NCBI RefSeq assembly: GCF_902806475.1
Contig: NZ_CADCWS010000001.1
Location: 1 to 64,000 of the forward strand
Direction: 5' to 3'
DNA from: Candidatus Frankia nodulisporulans
Lineage (GTDB): Bacteria > Actinomycetota > Actinomycetes > Frankiales > Frankiaceae
DNA: 64,000 nucleotides
Shown here in pieces: positions 49,748-58,821 of the stretch; the stretch's first letter is position 1; each line of letters starts with the position of its first letter. The notes beneath the pieces are model-generated. The model was given only the letters and a program-made list of their open reading frames with translations, had not been told where the DNA came from and did no database searches. Position numbers and translations under genes: made by a program.

Positions 49748-50054
49748 CGCAGTTCCTTCCGTCCGCTGCTCGCTACGATCACGATGCTCGCACAGCCGTC
49801 CGACGCAGTGTCCCGTACCGGCTCACCGCCGGGTGGCCCGGGGTGGCACGCCACGCCACGGTCGATGAATCCCACCCGCCGGTGGGTGCCGGCCGGTGCT
49901 CCTGCTGGAGGCCCGACCGGAGGACCGGCCGGGGCCCGGCAACGCGAAACCGGCGGGTGGTCAGGTCGACCACCCGCCGGTTGGTCCGGTCTGATCCGAT
50001 CCGATCCGCGGTTCCCCGCGGCCGACCGGATCAGCGCGACCGGTGCGCCCGTGC
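49748..50054. other. Gap of 307 bp between tsf and frr where pyrH is usually found
   Basis: No UMP-kinase remnant in any frame: no GxxGG-type nucleotide motifs or family blocks. Holds a strong hairpin (49948-49982) and, presumably, the frr promoter. A short ATCCG direct repeat lies near 49995-50008. Confidence 0.6.
49948..49982 (-). terminator. Strong 15-bp hairpin past tsf
   Basis: AACCGGCGGGTGGTC, loop of five bases, GACCACCCGCCGGTT: a perfect stem followed on the minus strand by TCGCGTT. Fits an intrinsic terminator of the rpsB-tsf operon, implying frr has its own promoter. Confidence 0.75.
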
Positions 50055-50669
50055 TCAGGCCTGCCGGATGTTGAACCGGGAGAACCTGGCGATCTCGATC
50101 TTCTCGCCCAGTGTCGCGCCGGCCTGGTCGACCATGGCCCGGATCGTGAGCTTTCCGTCCTTCACCCAGGGCTGGTCCAGCAGGACGCTGGCCTTCACGT
50201 AGCCGTTGACCCGGCCCTCGACGATCTTCGTGATCGCGGCCTCGGGCTTGCCCTCTTCCCGCGCGGCCGCCTCGTAGATCTTCCGCTCGGCCTCGAGCAC
50301 CTCGTTGGGGATCTCGTCGGCGTTCACGTACAGCGGGTCAGCCGCCGCGATGTGTTGCGCGAGGTCGCGGGCCAACTGCTTGAAGCCCTCGGTCTTGGCC
50401 ACGAAGTCCGTCTCGCAGCGCACCTCGACCAGCACGCCGAGGGTCGGCGGGAGCTGCGGGTCGGTCCGGTGCAGGTAGGACTCGACCAGGCCGTTGGCGG
50501 CGCTACGGGCGGCACGCTTGGCGACCTGCGCCTTGCCCTTCTCCCGCAGCCAGGCCTTTGCCTTCTCGAAGTCGCCGTCGTGGTCGACCAGCGCCTTCTT
50601 GACGTCGCTCATCCCGGCCCCGGTCAGTTCGCGGAGCTTGCGGATGTCAGCAACGGGGATGTCTGCCAT
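50055..50669 (-). CDS. tsf: Elongation factor Ts
   Basis: 204 residues from ATG 50669 (MADIPVADIRKLRELTGAGMSDVKKAL), the short actinobacterial form. Coiled-coil and dimerisation parts of the E. coli protein are reduced; the TDFVAKTEGFKQLARDLAQHI block is intact. Exchanges GDP on EF-Tu. 147 bp after rpsB, with which it is probably co-transcribed. Confidence 0.96.
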   Translation of the reverse strand: MADIPVADIRKLRELTGAGMSDVKKALVDHDGDFEKAKAWLREKGKAQVAKRAARSAANGLVESYLHRTDPQLPPTLGVLVEVRCETDFVAKTEGFKQLARDLAQHIAAADPLYVNADEIPNEVLEAERKIYEAAAREEGKPEAAITKIVEGRVNGYVKASVLLDQPWVKDGKLTIRAMVDQAGATLGEKIEIARFSRFNIRQA

Positions 50670-50816
50670 GGTGCTCTTCTCGTCGGTGAGATCGAATGCT
50701 GTCGTTGTCCAGACCGGGGCGCGCGGCACCGCGGGGTCGGATCAACGGTCTCACGAGCTGTCCGCCCATGCCGCCGTGGGCCGACCCGCCTCGAAGCCGC
50801 CCGGCCCCGAGGGGGA

Positions 50817-51779
50817 TCAGACCGCCGAACCGACCGGGGCCTGGGGCTCGCTCTCGGCGGCCACGGCAGCCGCGTCGTCGACCGCGGGCGTCTCGGTGGC
50901 CGCGCTCGCCTCGGTGACCGCGGGCGTCTCGGTGGCCGCAGGCGCGTCGCTGGCCGCCTCGGCATCGGTGGCCGGGGCCGCGTCGGCCGCCGACGCCGCG
51001 CCCTCACCGCGCAGCACCGCCTGCTCCCACTCGGCCAGCGGCTCGTTGCCCGTCGCCGGCTCGGGCTTGGCGTCCGCCGAGCTCGAGGCCCCGGCCCGGG
51101 ACATCAGACCATCGGCGACCGCGTCCGCGACCACACGGGTCAGCAGGGCGGCGCTGCGGATGGCGTCGTCGTTGCCCGGGATCGGGTAGTCGACCTCGTC
51201 GGGGTCGCAGTTGGTGTCGAGGATGGCGACCACCGGGATACCCAGCTTGCGCGCCTCACCGACCGCGATGTGCTCCTTCTTCGTGTCCACGACCCACACG
51301 GCGCTCGGCACCCGGCTCATGTCACGGATACCGCCGAGGGTCCGCTCGAGCTTGGCCTTCTCCCGGCTCAGCACGAGCTGTTCCTTCTTCGTGCGGACCT
51401 CGGTGCCGCCGGTGACCTCGATCTCCTCCAGCTCCTTGAGCCGCTGGAGCCGCTTGTAGACGGTGGAGAAGTTGGTCAGCATGCCACCGAGCCAGCGCTC
51501 CTTGACATACGGCATCCCGACCCGCGCGGCCTGCTCCTCGATGGCCTCCTGCGCCTGCTTCTTCGTGCCGATGAACAGCACCGTGCCGCCGTGGGCCACG
51601 GTCTCCTTGACGAAGTCGTACGCGCGGTCGATGTACGAGAGGGTCTGCTGCAGGTCGATGATGTAGATGCCGTTACGCTCTGTGAAGATGTAACGCTTCA
51701 TCTTCGGGTTCCAGCGCTTGGTCTGGTGCCCGAAGTGAACGCCGCTCTCCAGCAGCTGCTTCATCGTGACGACGGCCAT
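50817..51779 (-). CDS. rpsB: 30S ribosomal protein S2, long acidic/Ala-rich tail
   Basis: 320 residues. Family core about 1-235 ([52 protein letters not shown]). The remaining 85 residues are an Ala/Glu/Thr/Pro-rich tail not needed for the S2 fold. First gene of rpsB-tsf; upstream on the minus strand a TATCAT box (52021-52026) could be a -10, with a weak -35. Confidence 0.97.
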   Translation of the reverse strand: MAVVTMKQLLESGVHFGHQTKRWNPKMKRYIFTERNGIYIIDLQQTLSYIDRAYDFVKETVAHGGTVLFIGTKKQAQEAIEEQAARVGMPYVKERWLGGMLTNFSTVYKRLQRLKELEEIEVTGGTEVRTKKEQLVLSREKAKLERTLGGIRDMSRVPSAVWVVDTKKEHIAVGEARKLGIPVVAILDTNCDPDEVDYPIPGNDDAIRSAALLTRVVADAVADGLMSRAGASSSADAKPEPATGNEPLAEWEQAVLRGEGAASAADAAPATDAEAASDAPAATETPAVTEASAATETPAVDDAAAVAAESEPQAPVGSAV

Positions 51780-52424
51780 GGCACGTCGCTCCTCTCCGCC
51801 CGGCCGCAGCCGGACGCCTCGGTTGTGACGGCGCCGCCCCGCGGCTGGCGCCCCTGACGCCCGTGGTCATGGCCGTCGCAGGTGCGACGGACCGAGGCGA
51901 CCCTCCCGAGAACCTGCCCCGCGGGCTGTTCCGCCAGCGGCGATACCGGCGGTCAGACCAGCTGCGGGCCGGTCGGAAGTGGGCGTGCGAACTGGGTTCG
52001 GAGACCGATCCCAGTGGTCATGATACCCGCCCGAGCGCCGGGGTCTCAGCGGCTGTCACCCCACGCCGGGACCCCCGTCACCGGCCGCGTGGACCGGCAC
52101 GTCGGCGCGGCCGGCGCGACCGTCGAATCGATCTTCGACCCGGCGGCGTACCAGCCCCGTCCACAGCCTCCCCCGGGACGGTGACCCAGCCGCTGTCCCG
52201 CAACGGTTCGTCCCGCTGTCGCCGCATCGCAGGTCAGCGGCGTGACCGCGGCCTTCCCCGCGCAAATTGTCCACAGCGCGAAACATCGTGCTTTCCAAGC
52301 CGTGGAATTACCCGCACCGTGGAACGTGGTCGACCCGCCGCTTCGCGGGTCGACCAGCGGCGGCCGGGAGCACCCCGGACCATCCCGGCCGCCGCGCCTC
52401 CCCCGACCCCGGAGGTCGTTGCCC
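51780..52424. other. Divergent gap of 645 bp between rpsB and the M23 gene
   Basis: Contains the rpsB leader (about 240 bases if the TATCAT at 52021-52026 is a -10), a perfect actinobacterial DnaA-box-like 9-mer TTGTCCACA (52267-52275) and a perfect 11-bp hairpin (52328-52355) 70 bp before the M23 start. No gene or tRNA recognised; the open frames have shadow composition. Confidence 0.5.
52328..52355. promoter_or_regulatory. 11-bp hairpin in the M23 leader region
   Basis: GGTCGACCCGC, loop CGCTTC, GCGGGTCGACC: perfect stem about 70 bp upstream of the M23 ATG. Could be an attenuator, an operator or a terminator of an unseen transcript. Confidence 0.4.
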
Positions 52425-53393
52425 ATGCCCCGCACACCCCGTCCCGATCCGTGGTGGTTCGTCGTGCCGACGTTGGCCATCCTGATCGCCCTGGGCTGGC
52501 CTTCGCGCCTGCCGGTCAACCCTCGAGCGGACCCGCGAGCCAACGTCCTGTCCGGGCTGCCGGCACTCGCGGCGGCGCCGGGCGCCGAGGTGCCCCCGCC
52601 GCCCCGGCCCGGCCCGCCGCGTGGCGCTGTCGCCGTGGTCGATCCGATCCGCCAGGCCCTCGCGCCGCTGGCTCATCCGGCCGTGCCGAACGCGACGCCC
52701 GCCACGCTGCCGGTCGCGACGGCCACCCCAGGTGGCTCGATCACCCATCTGACCCCCGATCCTCTCCCCGGGCCGGGTGTTACCAGGCCCGGGGCTTCCA
52801 GGCGACCGGCCCTGCCCCCGCCGGTCGCTACCCGTCCGGGCGGCGGCGCGACCTCACCCGCCGCGCCGCCGCCCGGCACCGGGCATCCCCTGGGCGTCAC
52901 CGCCTCGCCGACGGTCGGGGTACCCGCACCGGCCGCGAGCGGCTCGGCTACGGCTGCTGGCGGGTCCCGACCCAGGTTGGGATGGCCGCTACCCGGGCCG
53001 GTCGCCGTCAGCCGCGCCTTCGAGCGACCGGCGACGCCGTTCGGGCCCGGGCACCGCGGCGTTGATCTGCCCGCCCCGCCCGGCGGCCCGGTGATCGCGG
53101 CCGCCGACGGCACGGTGAGTTTCGCCGGGCCGGTGGCGGGCCGCGGCGTGGTGACGGTCACGCACGGCGAGCTGCGTACGACCTACGAACCCGTGCTTCC
53201 CACCGCCCAGGTCGGCACGGTACTGCGCGCCGGTGAACCGCTGGGCACCCTGCTGGCCGGTCACGGTGGTTGCCCGGCTCCGGCCTGCCTGCACTGGGGG
53301 CTGCTCCGCGGCAGCGAGTACCTGGATCCGCTGGGCATGTTCCGTCGCGTCCCACCCCGCCTGCTACCGCTGGGCGGCGTCAACGCCAGGTAG
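52425..53393 (+). CDS. M23 (LytM) peptidase-domain exported protein
   Basis: 322 residues from ATG 52425, with a perfect GGAGGT nine bases before it. N-terminal signal/anchor helix (about 10-25: WWFVVPTLAILIALGWPS), a Pro/Ala-rich stalk, and a C-terminal LytM domain with zinc ligands in GHRGVDLPAP and CLHWG. Probably a cell-wall endopeptidase or its regulator. Plus-strand gene divergent from rpsB, the neighbourhood seen in other actinobacteria. Convergent with xerC. Confidence 0.9.
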   Translation: MPRTPRPDPWWFVVPTLAILIALGWPSRLPVNPRADPRANVLSGLPALAAAPGAEVPPPPRPGPPRGAVAVVDPIRQALAPLAHPAVPNATPATLPVATATPGGSITHLTPDPLPGPGVTRPGASRRPALPPPVATRPGGGATSPAAPPPGTGHPLGVTASPTVGVPAPAASGSATAAGGSRPRLGWPLPGPVAVSRAFERPATPFGPGHRGVDLPAPPGGPVIAAADGTVSFAGPVAGRGVVTVTHGELRTTYEPVLPTAQVGTVLRAGEPLGTLLAGHGGCPAPACLHWGLLRGSEYLDPLGMFRRVPPRLLPLGGVNAR

Positions 53394-53430
53394 GAGCACC
53401 GCCTCGTCAGGCGGCGCGGAACAGGTCGTC

Positions 53431-53459
53431 ATCCCCGGGTCGGTCAGGCCCGGGGATGC
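53431..53459. terminator. Bidirectional hairpin between M23 and xerC
   Basis: CATCCCCGGG, loop of nine, CCCGGGGATG. The loop carries the xerC stop codon (53444-53446), so the stem spans the last xerC codons. Placed to terminate both converging transcripts. Confidence 0.55.
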
Positions 53460-54472
53460 GCCTGTTCGAAGGCCGCCCGGAGCCGTTCGGGCGTCACATG
53501 GGTGTAGATCTGCGTGGTCGCGAGACTGGCATGGCCGAGAAACTCCTGGACCGAACGCAGGTCGGCGCCCCCCTCGAGCATGTGCGTCGCCGCCGAGTGG
53601 CGCAGCCCGTGCGGGGTCAGCCCCGCAGGCAGGGCGGCGTCAGCCATACGTAGCCGCAGCACCCGCCGGACGGCGCGCGGATCGAGGCGTCCACCGCGCT
53701 GACCCAGCAGCAGGGCCGCCCCCGCGGCACCGGTCGACAACCACGGTCGCCCGGCCCGCAGCCAGGCGCGCAGGGCCGCCGCGGCTGGCACCCCGAAGGG
53801 CACACTGCGTTCCCGGCCGCCCTTGCCCCGCACCCGCAGCAGGCGCCGTTCATCGTCCACGTCGCCGAGGTCGAGGCCACACAGCTCGGAGACCCGCAGC
53901 CCGCTGCCGTACAGCAGTTCCAGCACCAGGTCATCGCGCAACGCGACAGCGCGCCGGGTCCGCGCCGCCGCCTCACGCTGCTGGCCCACCCCCGCGGCCG
54001 ATGCCGCCGCCGATGCCGGCGGCGGCGAGGGCGGGGGTGCCGAGGCGAGCAGGGTTCTGGCCGCCTCGGCGCTGAGGATCTGCGGGACCTGGCGGACCGT
54101 GCGCGCGCCGACCAGGCGGGCGGCGACATCCTCGGTGAGGTGGCCACGGCGGGCGGCGAAGGCGCAGAAGACCCGCGCCAGTGAGGCCCGACGCGCCAGC
54201 GTGGCCGGGGCGACCCCGGCCACGCGCATGGCGGCCAACCAGCCGCGCAGAAGGTTCAGATCCAGCTCGGCGAGATCGGCGGCCCCGGCCCGCGCCGCGT
54301 GCGCGCGCAGACCCGCGAGGTCACCCAGATAGGCCCGGACGGTCTGCGGGGACCGGTTGCGCTCGGCGATGAGATGGCGCCGGAAGGCCACCGTCGCCTC
54401 GGCCCAGCCCTGGCCGCCGTCACCCGCCTCCGCGGGTTCCTGTCCTGCCGTCACGTCCTGTTCTGCCGTCAC
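53444..54472 (-). CDS. xerC: Tyrosine recombinase XerC
   Basis: 342 residues, slightly longer than the usual 300. N-terminal SAM-like DNA-binding domain (about 25-120), catalytic domain with Arg (YGSGLRVSELCGLD), HxxR (HGLRHSAATHML), the GHASLATTQIYTHV segment holding the second His and the nucleophilic Tyr. Resolves chromosome dimers at dif with XerD and FtsK. Ala/Pro-rich insertion near 160-180. Confidence 0.93.
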   Translation of the reverse strand: MTAEQDVTAGQEPAEAGDGGQGWAEATVAFRRHLIAERNRSPQTVRAYLGDLAGLRAHAARAGAADLAELDLNLLRGWLAAMRVAGVAPATLARRASLARVFCAFAARRGHLTEDVAARLVGARTVRQVPQILSAEAARTLLASAPPPSPPPASAAASAAGVGQQREAAARTRRAVALRDDLVLELLYGSGLRVSELCGLDLGDVDDERRLLRVRGKGGRERSVPFGVPAAAALRAWLRAGRPWLSTGAAGAALLLGQRGGRLDPRAVRRVLRLRMADAALPAGLTPHGLRHSAATHMLEGGADLRSVQEFLGHASLATTQIYTHVTPERLRAAFEQAHPRA

Positions 54473-54534
54473 GTCCAGGACGGTGCCGGTGGCCGGGCAT
54501 ACCCGTCAAGGCCTGCGCGCGGGCCGGCCGAACC

Positions 54535-55707
54535 TCACTGCCGGCGGGTGGTGGACGGGGCCCGGCCGAGTTCGGTGAGCCGGTATCCCCCGGGCACCGC
54601 GTCGACGAGCCCCTCGACGACCAGCGGCCCCAGCATCGCCAGCACGTCCTGGGGTCGCAGGCGCACCGCACCGGCCAGTGCGGACAGTCCGATCGTGGCC
54701 CGGGCGGGCATCGCGTCCAACAGCTCGCGGACGATCGCGGACAGCCCGTCGCGGGCGTCGCGGACGTTCTCGCGCCCGGCGAACGAACCGATGTCGGCGA
54801 TCTCCTCGCAGATGTCGTCGGCGCTGGTCACGAGGGTGGTCTGCTCCCGGAAGTCGCGTAGCAGCCGATGACAGCCGGCGCTGGTGGAGCTGGTCACCGG
54901 ACCCGGCACGGCCAGCACCTGACGCCCGAGCCGCCGCGCGTGCGCGACGGTGTTCAGCGCCCCGCTGCGCAGCCCCGCCTCGACGATCACCGTTGCCCGG
55001 CCCAGCGCGGCGATCACCCGGTTGCGGGTCAGGAAGCGGCGCCGAAACGGCGGTGTGCCCGGTGCGATCTCGCTGATGACGGCGCCGACGTCGGCGATCT
55101 CGGCCAGCAGTCCTGCGTGCGCGCCCGGGTAGGGCACATCGACACCACCGGCGAGCACCGCGATCGTGCGGCCGTGGGCGGCGGCGTCGATGCCGAAAGC
55201 GGCTCCTGACACGATCGTCCAGCCACGTTCGGCCAGGTCGAAGGCGATCTCGCCGGCCAGATGGAGCCCGTAGCCCGTCGCCGCCCGACATCCCACCACC
55301 GCGACGCTCCTCGCCGCGAGTGCCTGCGGATCCGCCGGACCACGCACCCACAGACACAACGGCGCGCCCGGCAGCGCACCGCCCCGCTCCCCGGGCAGGC
55401 GATCCAGAGCGTCCAGCGAGGTCGGCCACTGCGGATCACCGGGGCACACCAGGCGGGCCCCCACCCGGGCGGCGGCCTCCAGATCGCGGTGTGGGTCGAC
55501 CCCCGGGTGCGCCGCCCGGGCCCGCTCCCACACCGCCGCGGCACCGAACCGGCCCACCTCGAGAGCCACCGCACGCCGCTCCGGGCCGTAGGCGCGGGAC
55601 AACGCGACCCGGGCGAGCCGCTCCGGGCTCGACGCGTCGCCACCGGCCGCCTCGATCGGCCCCGGCCGGACCGGCTCCGGCTCGGCGGACTCGCCGCGCG
55701 CGCTCAT
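54535..55707 (-). CDS. dprA: DNA-processing protein DprA
   Basis: Loads RecA on incoming single-stranded DNA in transformable bacteria; role in actinobacteria unclear. Rossmann-like DprA/Smf domain (about 95-300; VAVVGCRAATGYG, VIVEAGLRSGALNTVAHARRLG) and a C-terminal winged-helix (about 315-385). ATG 55707 overlaps the comM stop by four bases (ATGA), so it is coupled to comM; 390 residues. Confidence 0.93.
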   Translation of the reverse strand: MSARGESAEPEPVRPGPIEAAGGDASSPERLARVALSRAYGPERRAVALEVGRFGAAAVWERARAAHPGVDPHRDLEAAARVGARLVCPGDPQWPTSLDALDRLPGERGGALPGAPLCLWVRGPADPQALAARSVAVVGCRAATGYGLHLAGEIAFDLAERGWTIVSGAAFGIDAAAHGRTIAVLAGGVDVPYPGAHAGLLAEIADVGAVISEIAPGTPPFRRRFLTRNRVIAALGRATVIVEAGLRSGALNTVAHARRLGRQVLAVPGPVTSSTSAGCHRLLRDFREQTTLVTSADDICEEIADIGSFAGRENVRDARDGLSAIVRELLDAMPARATIGLSALAGAVRLRPQDVLAMLGPLVVEGLVDAVPGGYRLTELGRAPSTTRRQ

Positions 55708-57261
55708 CTCGCCCACCCGGGCAGCCGCAGATCGAGGGCAGCCCCGACCTGTTCGGCTCCTGGCTGCGACCGATCGGCGAGATCGGCGAACGTCCAGGCC
55801 AGGCGCAGCACGCGGTCGAGCCCGCGCAGGGTCAGCAGGCCCCGTTCAAGGGCCCGTTCGGCCGGCGCGACCACCCCGCGGGGCAGCGGCCAGTCGCGGC
55901 GCAGCACCGGACCGGGCACCTGGGCGTTACACCGCCATGGGGTGTCGGCCCATCGGGTGGCCGCCCGTTCGCGGGCTCGCGCGACCCGGGCGGCCACCGT
56001 GGCTGTCGGCTCGCAACGCCGCGCGTCGGCGCGCAGCTCGGCCCGACTTGGCACACTGAGCGCCACCTGGATGTCGATGCGGTCCAGCAACGGCCCGGAC
56101 AGCCGGGCGAGGTAGCGCCGACGGACCAGGCTCGGGCACTCGCAGGCCGCCGAGCGCGACCCCTGCGCCTTCGCGCACGGACATGGATTGGCCGCGAGAA
56201 CGAGCTGGAACCGCGCCGGGAAGCGGGCGGTCACCCGGGCCCGGGCGATCTCGATCGTGCCGGTCTCCATCGGCTGGCGCAGCGCGTCGAGGCTTGACCT
56301 GCCGAATTCCGGAGCCTCATCGAGGAACAGGACGCCGTGGTGCGCCTGACTGGCCAGGCCTGGTCGTACCACCGCCGCACCCGAGCCGACCAGCGCCGCG
56401 GGCGTGGCGCTGTGATGCGGGTTGCGATAGGGCGGCCGGGTGATCAGCGGGGCCTCGACCGGAAGCTGCCCAGCCACCGAATGGACCGTGGTGACCTCCA
56501 GGGCGGCGCCGCGGTCGAGATCGGGCAGCAGGCCCGGGAGCCGGTCGGCGAGCATCGTCTTGCCGCTGCCGGGTGGGCCCTGCATGTACAGGTGGTGGCC
56601 GCCCGCCGCGGCGACCTCCACCGCCAGGCGCCCCCGGCTCTGCCCGACCACCTCGGCCAGGTCACCCGCCTCGTCCACCGGTATGCCGGGTGGGGCCGCC
56701 GTGGCCCCCGGGCTGCGCGGTGAGGCCTCCCGGACCGGGGCGGGTGCCGCTCCCCGGAGCATGGCGAGCACTCCGGCGAGATCCTCGGCCGGCTCCACCC
56801 GGGCGCCAGGCACGAGTGCGGCCTCGGCGGCGTTCGCCGCCGGCACGACCACCCGCTCGATGCCGGCCCGGGTCGCGCGGAGCACCGCTGGCAGCACCCC
56901 CCCGCACCGCCCGCACCCGCCCGTCGAGGGCCAGTTCCCCCAGGAAGAGCCACCCGCGCAGGGCGTCGCGGGGCACCACCGCGGCCGCACCGAGCACCGC
57001 GACCGCCATCGCCAGGTCGAATCCGCTGCCCGCCTTGGGCAGGGTCGCGGGAAACAAGCCGATGGTGATGCGCCGGTCCGGCCAACGTTCGCCGGAGTTG
57101 ACCACGGCGGCACGAATCCGGTCCCGTGCCTCGTGCAGGGCCGCGTCGGGCAGGCCGACCAGGGTGAGGCGGGGCAGGCCGGCGGCCAGATCCGCCTCCA
57201 CCTCGACCAGGTGACCCTCGACGCCCAGGACGGCCACCGCCTGCGTGCGTGCGAGCGCCAT
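55704..57261 (-). pseudogene. comM: ComM/YifB-family Mg-chelatase-like ATPase, split by a +1 frameshift
   Basis: The N-terminal part is read from ATG 57261 (MALARTQAVAVLGVEGHLVEVEADL) to GELALDGRVRAVRG, then the frame shifts; the rest of the family sequence continues in another frame (GVLPAVLRATRAGIERVVV onward, Walker A GPPGSGKTML, Walker B FLDEAPEFG, cysteines CPCAKAQ...CECP). The break is in a run of seven G on the minus strand (56897-56903); six would restore one frame of about 518 residues. Could be a sequencing error, a true mutation or slippage. The ATG shares one base with the yraN stop. Confidence 0.88.
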
Positions 57262-57617
57262 CAGAACGCCCCACGCAGGTGCTCGATGCTGACCGGACCC
57301 TGCCGCGGCCGGAACACCAGCACCACGTCGAAGCGCACCGGGGACGGCGGATGTGGATGTTCGGCGAGCCAGCGTGCCGCCAGCCGGCGGATCCGGGCGG
57401 CCTTGGGGCCCACCACCGCTTCCGCCGCGGACCCGAACCTGGTGCTCGACCTGGTCTTGACCTCGCAGAACACCAGAGCGCCACCGTCGCGCACGACGAT
57501 GTCGAGCTCGCCGTCGCGGCAGCGCCAGTTGCGGTCGAGGATCGCCGCCCCGGCCTGGGCCAGGTGCTGGCAGGCGACCTCCTCGCCGAAGCGACCCAGC
57601 TCGTCCTTAGCCCGCAT
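57261..57617 (-). CDS. YraN family (UPF0102) nuclease-fold protein
   Basis: 118 residues, normal size. N-terminal LGRFGEEVACQHLAQAGAAIL and the core metal residues in ILDRNWRCRDGELDIVV ... VFCEVKTRSS, the endonuclease-like D...ExK motif. Activity unproven. Shares one base with comM. Confidence 0.93.
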   Translation of the reverse strand: MRAKDELGRFGEEVACQHLAQAGAAILDRNWRCRDGELDIVVRDGGALVFCEVKTRSSTRFGSAAEAVVGPKAARIRRLAARWLAEHPHPPSPVRFDVVLVFRPRQGPVSIEHLRGAF

Positions 57618-57708
57618 CGTCGCGCTCCCGTCCGCGGCGGGGCATTCGCCCGTCTGTCGGACCTCAGCGTCCGCGCGATCCGGGAGCCGAACCAGCGACG
57701 GTCACCGG

Positions 57709-57737
57709 CCTGTGGACACCGCGACGCTGTCCACAGG
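57709..57737 (-). terminator. Hairpin past the DUF2469 gene
   Basis: CCTGTGGACA, nine bases, TGTCCACAGG: perfect 10-bp stem 53 bp past the DUF2469 stop. Each arm is one base off the actinobacterial DnaA box TTGTCCACA, but a terminator is the simpler reading. Confidence 0.5.
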
Positions 57738-57790
57738 GCCAGATCAGACAGGGGCGAGCATCCGCGGGACGAGCATGGGGAGCGGACGGT

Positions 57791-58087
57791 TCAGAGCTCC
57801 GCCTTGGTCAGCTCCTCGACGTTGATGTCCTTGAACGTCACAACTCGAACATTCTTCACGAATCGGGCTGGACGGAACATGTCCCAGACCCAGGCGTCAC
57901 GCAGGGTCAGCTCGAAGAAGACCTCTCCGTCCCCGCTGTTCCTGATCTCGATCTGGTATTCGTTCGCGAGGTAGAACCGACGCTCCGTCTCGATGACGTA
58001 CGAGAACAGGCCGACGACATCGCGATACTCGCGATAGAGCTGAAGCTCCATCTCGGTCTCGTACTTTTCGAGATCTTCCGCGCTCAT
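57791..58087 (-). CDS. DUF2469 protein
   Basis: 98 residues, strongly conserved across actinobacteria and of unknown function. Acidic, no membrane segment; starts MSAEDLEKYETEMELQLYRE and contains VIETERRFYLANEY. ATG overlaps the rnhB stop by four bases (ATGA), so it is coupled to rnhB. Codon and amino-acid use is less Ala/Pro-biased than in its neighbours. Confidence 0.93.
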   Translation of the reverse strand: MSAEDLEKYETEMELQLYREYRDVVGLFSYVIETERRFYLANEYQIEIRNSGDGEVFFELTLRDAWVWDMFRPARFVKNVRVVTFKDINVEELTKAEL

Positions 58088-58821
58088 GCGTACTCCGTGA
58101 CGCCGGGCAGGCTGGTCGCAAGCACCGTGTCCTCCAGGCGCGAAGATCGGGCGTCCCCCGTCGGTGTCGCGTGCGCAGCCACGTTCACGTACGACTTCCG
58201 ATGCTCGTCACACGGCCCGTACCGCGCCAGCGCCGCCGTGTGGGCCGCGGTGACGTATCCCTTGTGTTGCGCGAAATCGTACTCGGCATAACGCGTGTGC
58301 AACGCCCGCATGATCCGGTCCCTCGTCACCTTCGCCACGATCGAGGCCGCCGCGACACACGCGGCGACCCGATCCCCCTTCACCACCGCCAACGACTCCG
58401 TGCCGAAGCCGGCGACCGGAAACCCGTCGGTAAGGACATAACCGGGCCGCTGGTCCAGGCGCGCCACCGCACGGCGCATGCCGGTGATGTTCGCCGTGTG
58501 CACACCGACCTGGTCGATCTCGGCCGCGGAGATCACGATCGCGGCCCAGGAGACCGCTGCGAGCATGATGTCGTCGAACAGCCGCTCCCGCACCGCCTCG
58601 GTCAGCAGTTTCGAATCCGCCAGCCGTCCCAGTCGCCGTCCGCCGTCCGCCGGCAGCACCACGGCGGCCACGACCAGCGGGCCGGCACAGGCACCCCGCC
58701 CGGCTTCGTCGACGCCCGCCACCGGGCCCAGCCCACGGCGCGCCAAGGCGCGTTCATAGCCGAACAGGCCCGCGTCACGGCGCACCGTGGCCCGCCGCGG
58801 TGTCATGGACAACAGCGTCAC
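58084..58821 (-). CDS. rnhB: Ribonuclease HII
   Basis: Removes ribonucleotides from RNA-DNA hybrids. Active-site motif AGVDEAGRGACAGPLVVAAV with the D-E pair, DSKLL, and the downstream YVLTDGFPV and DRIMR blocks. GTG 58821 overlaps the lepB stop by four bases (GTGA), favouring this start (245 residues); ATG 58806 is an alternative. Coupled to lepB and to DUF2469. Confidence 0.94.
   Translation of the reverse strand: MTLLSMTPRRATVRRDAGLFGYERALARRGLGPVAGVDEAGRGACAGPLVVAAVVLPADGGRRLGRLADSKLLTEAVRERLFDDIMLAAVSWAAIVISAAEIDQVGVHTANITGMRRAVARLDQRPGYVLTDGFPVAGFGTESLAVVKGDRVAACVAAASIVAKVTRDRIMRALHTRYAEYDFAQHKGYVTAAHTAALARYGPCDEHRKSYVNVAAHATPTGDARSSRLEDTVLATSLPGVTEYA

Noticed and set aside
49779-49973. 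Minus-strand frame of 64 codons as a pyrH remnant
   Set aside because: Arg/Pro-rich and without any UMP-kinase block; overlaps the terminator hairpin.
57709-57737. Paired DnaA-like boxes as a replication origin element
   Set aside because: Each arm is one base off the consensus, there are only two, no AT-rich unwinding region or dnaA/dnaN nearby; better read as a terminator.
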